45,865 bases of DNA from Protostelium mycophagum. Lineage: Eukaryota; Evosea; Variosea; Protosteliida; Protosteliaceae. Positions 43,176 through 45,865 of the stretch are shown in pieces. Positions within the stretch are counted from its first letter, which is position 1. Every line of letters starts with the position of its first letter. A program made the position numbers and the translations under genes. Where the stretch lies: the NCBI GenBank assembly GCA_002081555.1, contig MZNV01001606.1:1-45865 (forward strand). The letters run 5' to 3'. The notes under the pieces are model-generated. The model made no database searches. It was not told where the DNA came from and worked only from the letters and a program-made list of their open reading frames with translations.

Positions 43176-43434
43176 ACCGCCTGCATGCGGGATCGTCTAA
43201 AGTCCTGATTGTTGTCCTCTCAAGCCGTTGGTTTGGAAACCAGTTTTTATTAGGTGTGGAAAATTGGGTTGTTGATTTCTTACACCCACGTGATTTACCG
43301 TGATCACTCACGCAAACTTGCACTTACGCGATGACAGTTCGTTGTATGGATTTTTCCGATCAATAAATCTCGTCGTCACACCAAAAGTTGGTGGTTAGTG
43401 TCATAGTCTGCAGCCGCAAACTACGCCCATATAC
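43176..43434. other. upstream flank of RasGEF and junction to tail-fibre-like region
   Basis: It includes the RasGEF promoter and a short TTACCGTGAT copy (about 43298). Sequence character changes between about 43380 and 43435, after which no host-type motif or intron is seen. Confidence 0.4.
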
Positions 43435-44250
43435 ATGCAGGCTACATCCAGCTACGTGGGCATCAACAACACCACGCCTGCGTATCAGCTGGACATGACT
43501 GGCACCAGCAATTTCAACGGCAATGTGATGTTAAGTGGTGCTGTAACGGCCACCAACACTGGACGATTGTATTTTGGAAATACATATGTCAATGGTGGCT
43601 TTAATGGCGGTGCCGGTATTACTGGTAATTTAACAGCTGGTGGTATTGTATTGCCAACAACTGGTGGCATTCCCATAACATTAGATTACTACAAAGTGTA
43701 TACAGTGGGTATTTCAGTGCAGGGCACAACAGCCAATGACCAAGGCCAGTGCTGCATAAAGTGCCTGATTCTCACTCGCATAGGCAGACTTGTTACCATT
43801 GCAATTCCCAATTTTTTGGGCACAAAAAATTCAAGCACGGGCAGTATTGCGCTGAGTTTTCCTGCGTGTTTTCTGTCAAGCGCACTTGATACATACATGT
43901 CAAACGGTGTGTACTATTGCAACACTGCCACCACATTTATGCGGTTGTATAATGGTATTTATGGTAATTTTTCTGCGGGTCAATCCATTAATTGGAACGG
44001 CTTTCAAGCATTGTGGACAATCTAACTGGGCACTGTCCACAGTGACTGTATGACTTCTGTGGACACACCGGGTGCTTCAAGCAAACCACTAATTACGCTT
44101 TGCACAGCTTTGTTGTCATTGATTTGTACAATTGTCTGGTGCTAGAATTTACACCCACCAGCACGTTGAAATTGCTGGTGCCGGTCACATCCAGCTGGTA
44201 CGCAGGCGTGGTGTTGTTGATGCCCACATAGCCAGATGCAGCCTGCATGT
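43433..44250. repeat. inverted duplication of a fibre segment (arms 43433-43519 and 44164-44250)
   Basis: Two arms of about 87 nt match as inverted copies with about eight to ten mismatches; both encode the VGINNTTPAYQLD segment. The spacer is about 644 bp and contains most of the plus-strand frame. Confidence 0.7.
43435..44025 (+). CDS. tail-fibre-like fragment, plus-strand copy (possible viral insertion)
   Basis: An intron-free frame of 196 codons to TAA at 44023-44025. The first part (SSYVGINNTTPAYQLDMTGT) is the 'YVGIGTTNPTYKLDVTGT' type of repeat found in tail or surface fibres of phages and large DNA viruses; then come Gly/Asn/Thr-rich segments (GGFNGGAGITGNLTAGG) and a C-terminal part with four Cys. 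The frame probably continues upstream in a lost N-terminus, because these motifs normally sit late in long fibres. The first 85 bp are repeated in inverted orientation at 44164-44250. Bacterial or viral contamination joined in assembly is an alternative. Confidence 0.5.
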   Translation: MQATSSYVGINNTTPAYQLDMTGTSNFNGNVMLSGAVTATNTGRLYFGNTYVNGGFNGGAGITGNLTAGGIVLPTTGGIPITLDYYKVYTVGISVQGTTANDQGQCCIKCLILTRIGRLVTIAIPNFLGTKNSSTGSIALSFPACFLSSALDTYMSNGVYYCNTATTFMRLYNGIYGNFSAGQSINWNGFQALWTI

Positions 44251-45865
44251 ACAGGGGCGTCCAATATTGCGTGCTTGAACTGCTTTTGTTGAGCATGTGT
44301 GACACATTGCATGTACCATTACCATTGTTGTACACGCTAACAATATAGCTGCGTTAAGCTGCAGGATAACACTACATGCTAATCTGACATCCCATACTGG
44401 TGCTGCTAACAAGTGGTCCCACCAGTACAATGTTGCTAGTTGCAGTTGCGGGCATGACCGTTAATGTTGTGCTGGTTGTGTTGCCGGCAATCTTGGTGTC
44501 ATTGGCAAACGTTTTGCTGCCCGCAATGGTTTGCACACCTGTGGTCATGATGCCTGGGTTATTGGCATTGGCAGGTGTTAATGACAATTATTGACCCATC
44601 AAGGTTGCACCATTGGCATTGCTGCCACTAGGTGCACCAATAGTGACATTGCCAGTGTTGATGCTGGTGGCATTGCCACCACTATTAAATTGTGACCAAT
44701 CTGTTGCTGTCAATGCACCTGTTGTACTACTTGATGCAGTGCCTATTGACAGCTGTTGGCCATTCAAACTGAGTCCATTTATGGTGCCAATGGTAACGTT
44801 GTCGGTGTTGGTGCCACTACTGGTGCCGGTAAAATTTGCTGCAGTTATATTAGAACTTGCAGTCATTGAATCTGTCTTTGTCAAGCCTAACACCCATATG
44901 TCCCCAATAACATTTAATTGCGCTCTTGGATTGCTGTAATTAATACTAACATGGTCTCTGAAAATCTTGCTGCCTGAAAATGTTTGTGCATCAGTTGTAA
45001 CCACACCTGGTGTGGCTGAAGTGGCAGGAGCTATGCACAGTTGTTGTCCATTCAAAATCAGTCCACTTAGACTTGCATATATGTAATATCACCTGTGTTT
45101 GCACCACTACTAGTCTCAGTGTTGTATTTTGATACATTATCTAATTATGTCCAATCTGCTGCTGTCAGTGCGCCTATTGTACTACCTGATGCAGCTGCCA
45201 ATAATAACTGTTGGCTATTCAAACTGAGCCCATTTGCAGTACCTAGCGTGATATCATTGGTGTTATTTGTTGAAACATTGTCTAAACGTTTCCAATCTGT
45301 TGCAGTCAATGCACCTGTAGTGCTGCTAGTTGCAGTACCTAATGACAGTTGTTGTCTATTCAATCCTATTCTATTTGCAGTGCCAATGATGACATTGCTG
45401 GTATTAGTATCAGTCAGTGTTGCTAGTGTTAAAACACATCCAATCTGCTGCATTCAATGCATCCAATTTGCGGCCACCAGTGTAAATTGTTGACCATTTA
45501 GTGTCAGTCTATTGCCAGGTGCACAACGGCAACATTGTTGGTGTTAGTGCCAGCTGTATTGTTGCTAGTGGTATTAAATTGTGACTAATCTGCTGCTGTC
45601 AATGCACCTGTTGTGCTGCCAGTTGCAGTCACTAACAGCAACTATTGGCCATTCAAGCTGAATCCATTTGCAAGGCCTAATGAAATATCACCAATATTAG
45701 TTCCACTAGTTGTTCCAGTAACATTTTGTGCTGTAATATTGCCATTTGCAATGATAGTTTGCCCCTTGATAATGCCAGAAACTATAACATCTCCTACAAC
45801 ATCTAACTTTGACAATTGTTAGCCATTTAATACAGCCCCTTGCACACTTGATGCACCAATTGGTC
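44093..45865 (-). pseudogene. broken tail-fibre-like gene with repeats, minus-strand copy (partial)
   Basis: Read from 45865 downward, four or more frame pieces show the same repeat family: units of about 40-55 residues with NGLSLNGQQLS, then SSSTTGALTATDW, then a linker with NTDNVTIGT (45145-45453, 44588-45055); then PGIMTTGVQTIAGSKTFAND (44372-44587), and last NGNGTCNVSHMLNKSSSSTQ and YVGINNTTPAYQLD (44093-44335). Such repeats are known from phage and giant-virus fibres. Stops and frame changes separate the pieces, and none is joined here by splice-like sequence, so it is either a decayed insertion or a poorly assembled one. It runs off the window end. Confidence 0.5.

Overview
This is eukaryotic nuclear DNA. 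Genes are packed on both strands and broken by many short GT-AG introns (about 40-200 nt), and there is a tRNA inside an intron. Gene content (Ras regulators, Thr/Ser-rich GPI-type surface proteins, a SANT-SWIRM-MPN deubiquitinase, DMC1, a synapsin-type ATP-grasp protein) suits a free-living unikont protist. A non-dictyostelid amoebozoan (protosteloid or Acanthamoeba-like) is my best guess, by inference only. Multi-exon models below were assembled by eye from domain continuity and splice consensus, so outer limits and single exons may be off.

Layout: the 3' end of an unknown gene (1-297,+); ANKRD13-type ankyrin protein (631-2788,+); SPKK/KE-rich nuclear protein (2823-3566,-); synapsin-like protein with a C-terminal membrane anchor (3892-5663,+); DMC1 recombinase (5964-7471,+); two convergent surface proteins (7783-8448,+ and 8496-9017,-); a large M16 zinc peptidase (9209-14994,-); divergent from it MYSM1 (15105-19476,+) with tRNA-Gly(GCC) in an intron; an EGF/multi-pass membrane protein (20138-21774,+); mucin-like surface protein A (22144-22956,+); an extended-synaptotagmin-like protein (23174-26233,-); a winged-helix-like protein (26367-28195,-); a RasGAP-CRAL-TRIO (neurofibromin-like) protein (28666-32102,-); an SLC44/choline-transporter-like protein (32438-34630,+); mucin-like surface protein B (35390-36436,-), a paralogue of A; and a PH-RasGEF protein (36909-43175,-).

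The last 2.4 kb (43.4-45.9 kb) is different. It shows no introns, has Gly/Thr/Asn/Ser-rich repeats like phage or large-virus tail fibres, has broken frames and an inverted duplication, and I found none of the short motifs that pepper the rest. It may be an inserted viral fragment or an assembly join.

Functional themes: Ras is addressed from both sides (GAP and GEF 5 kb apart); membrane and vesicle biology by synapsin-like, ESYT-like, ANKRD13, SLC44 and the EGF receptor-like protein; chromatin and recombination by MYSM1, DMC1 and the SPKK protein; cell surface by four Thr/Ser-rich secreted proteins. The non-coding DNA carries a striking vocabulary of exact short motifs (GTTGTAGA, CTAAAAATAG, TGACGTCA, TTTTGGCGGGAA, TTACCG) and two strong foldback elements. 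These motifs, the membrane-anchored synapsin homologue and a duplicated intron are the most unusual items.
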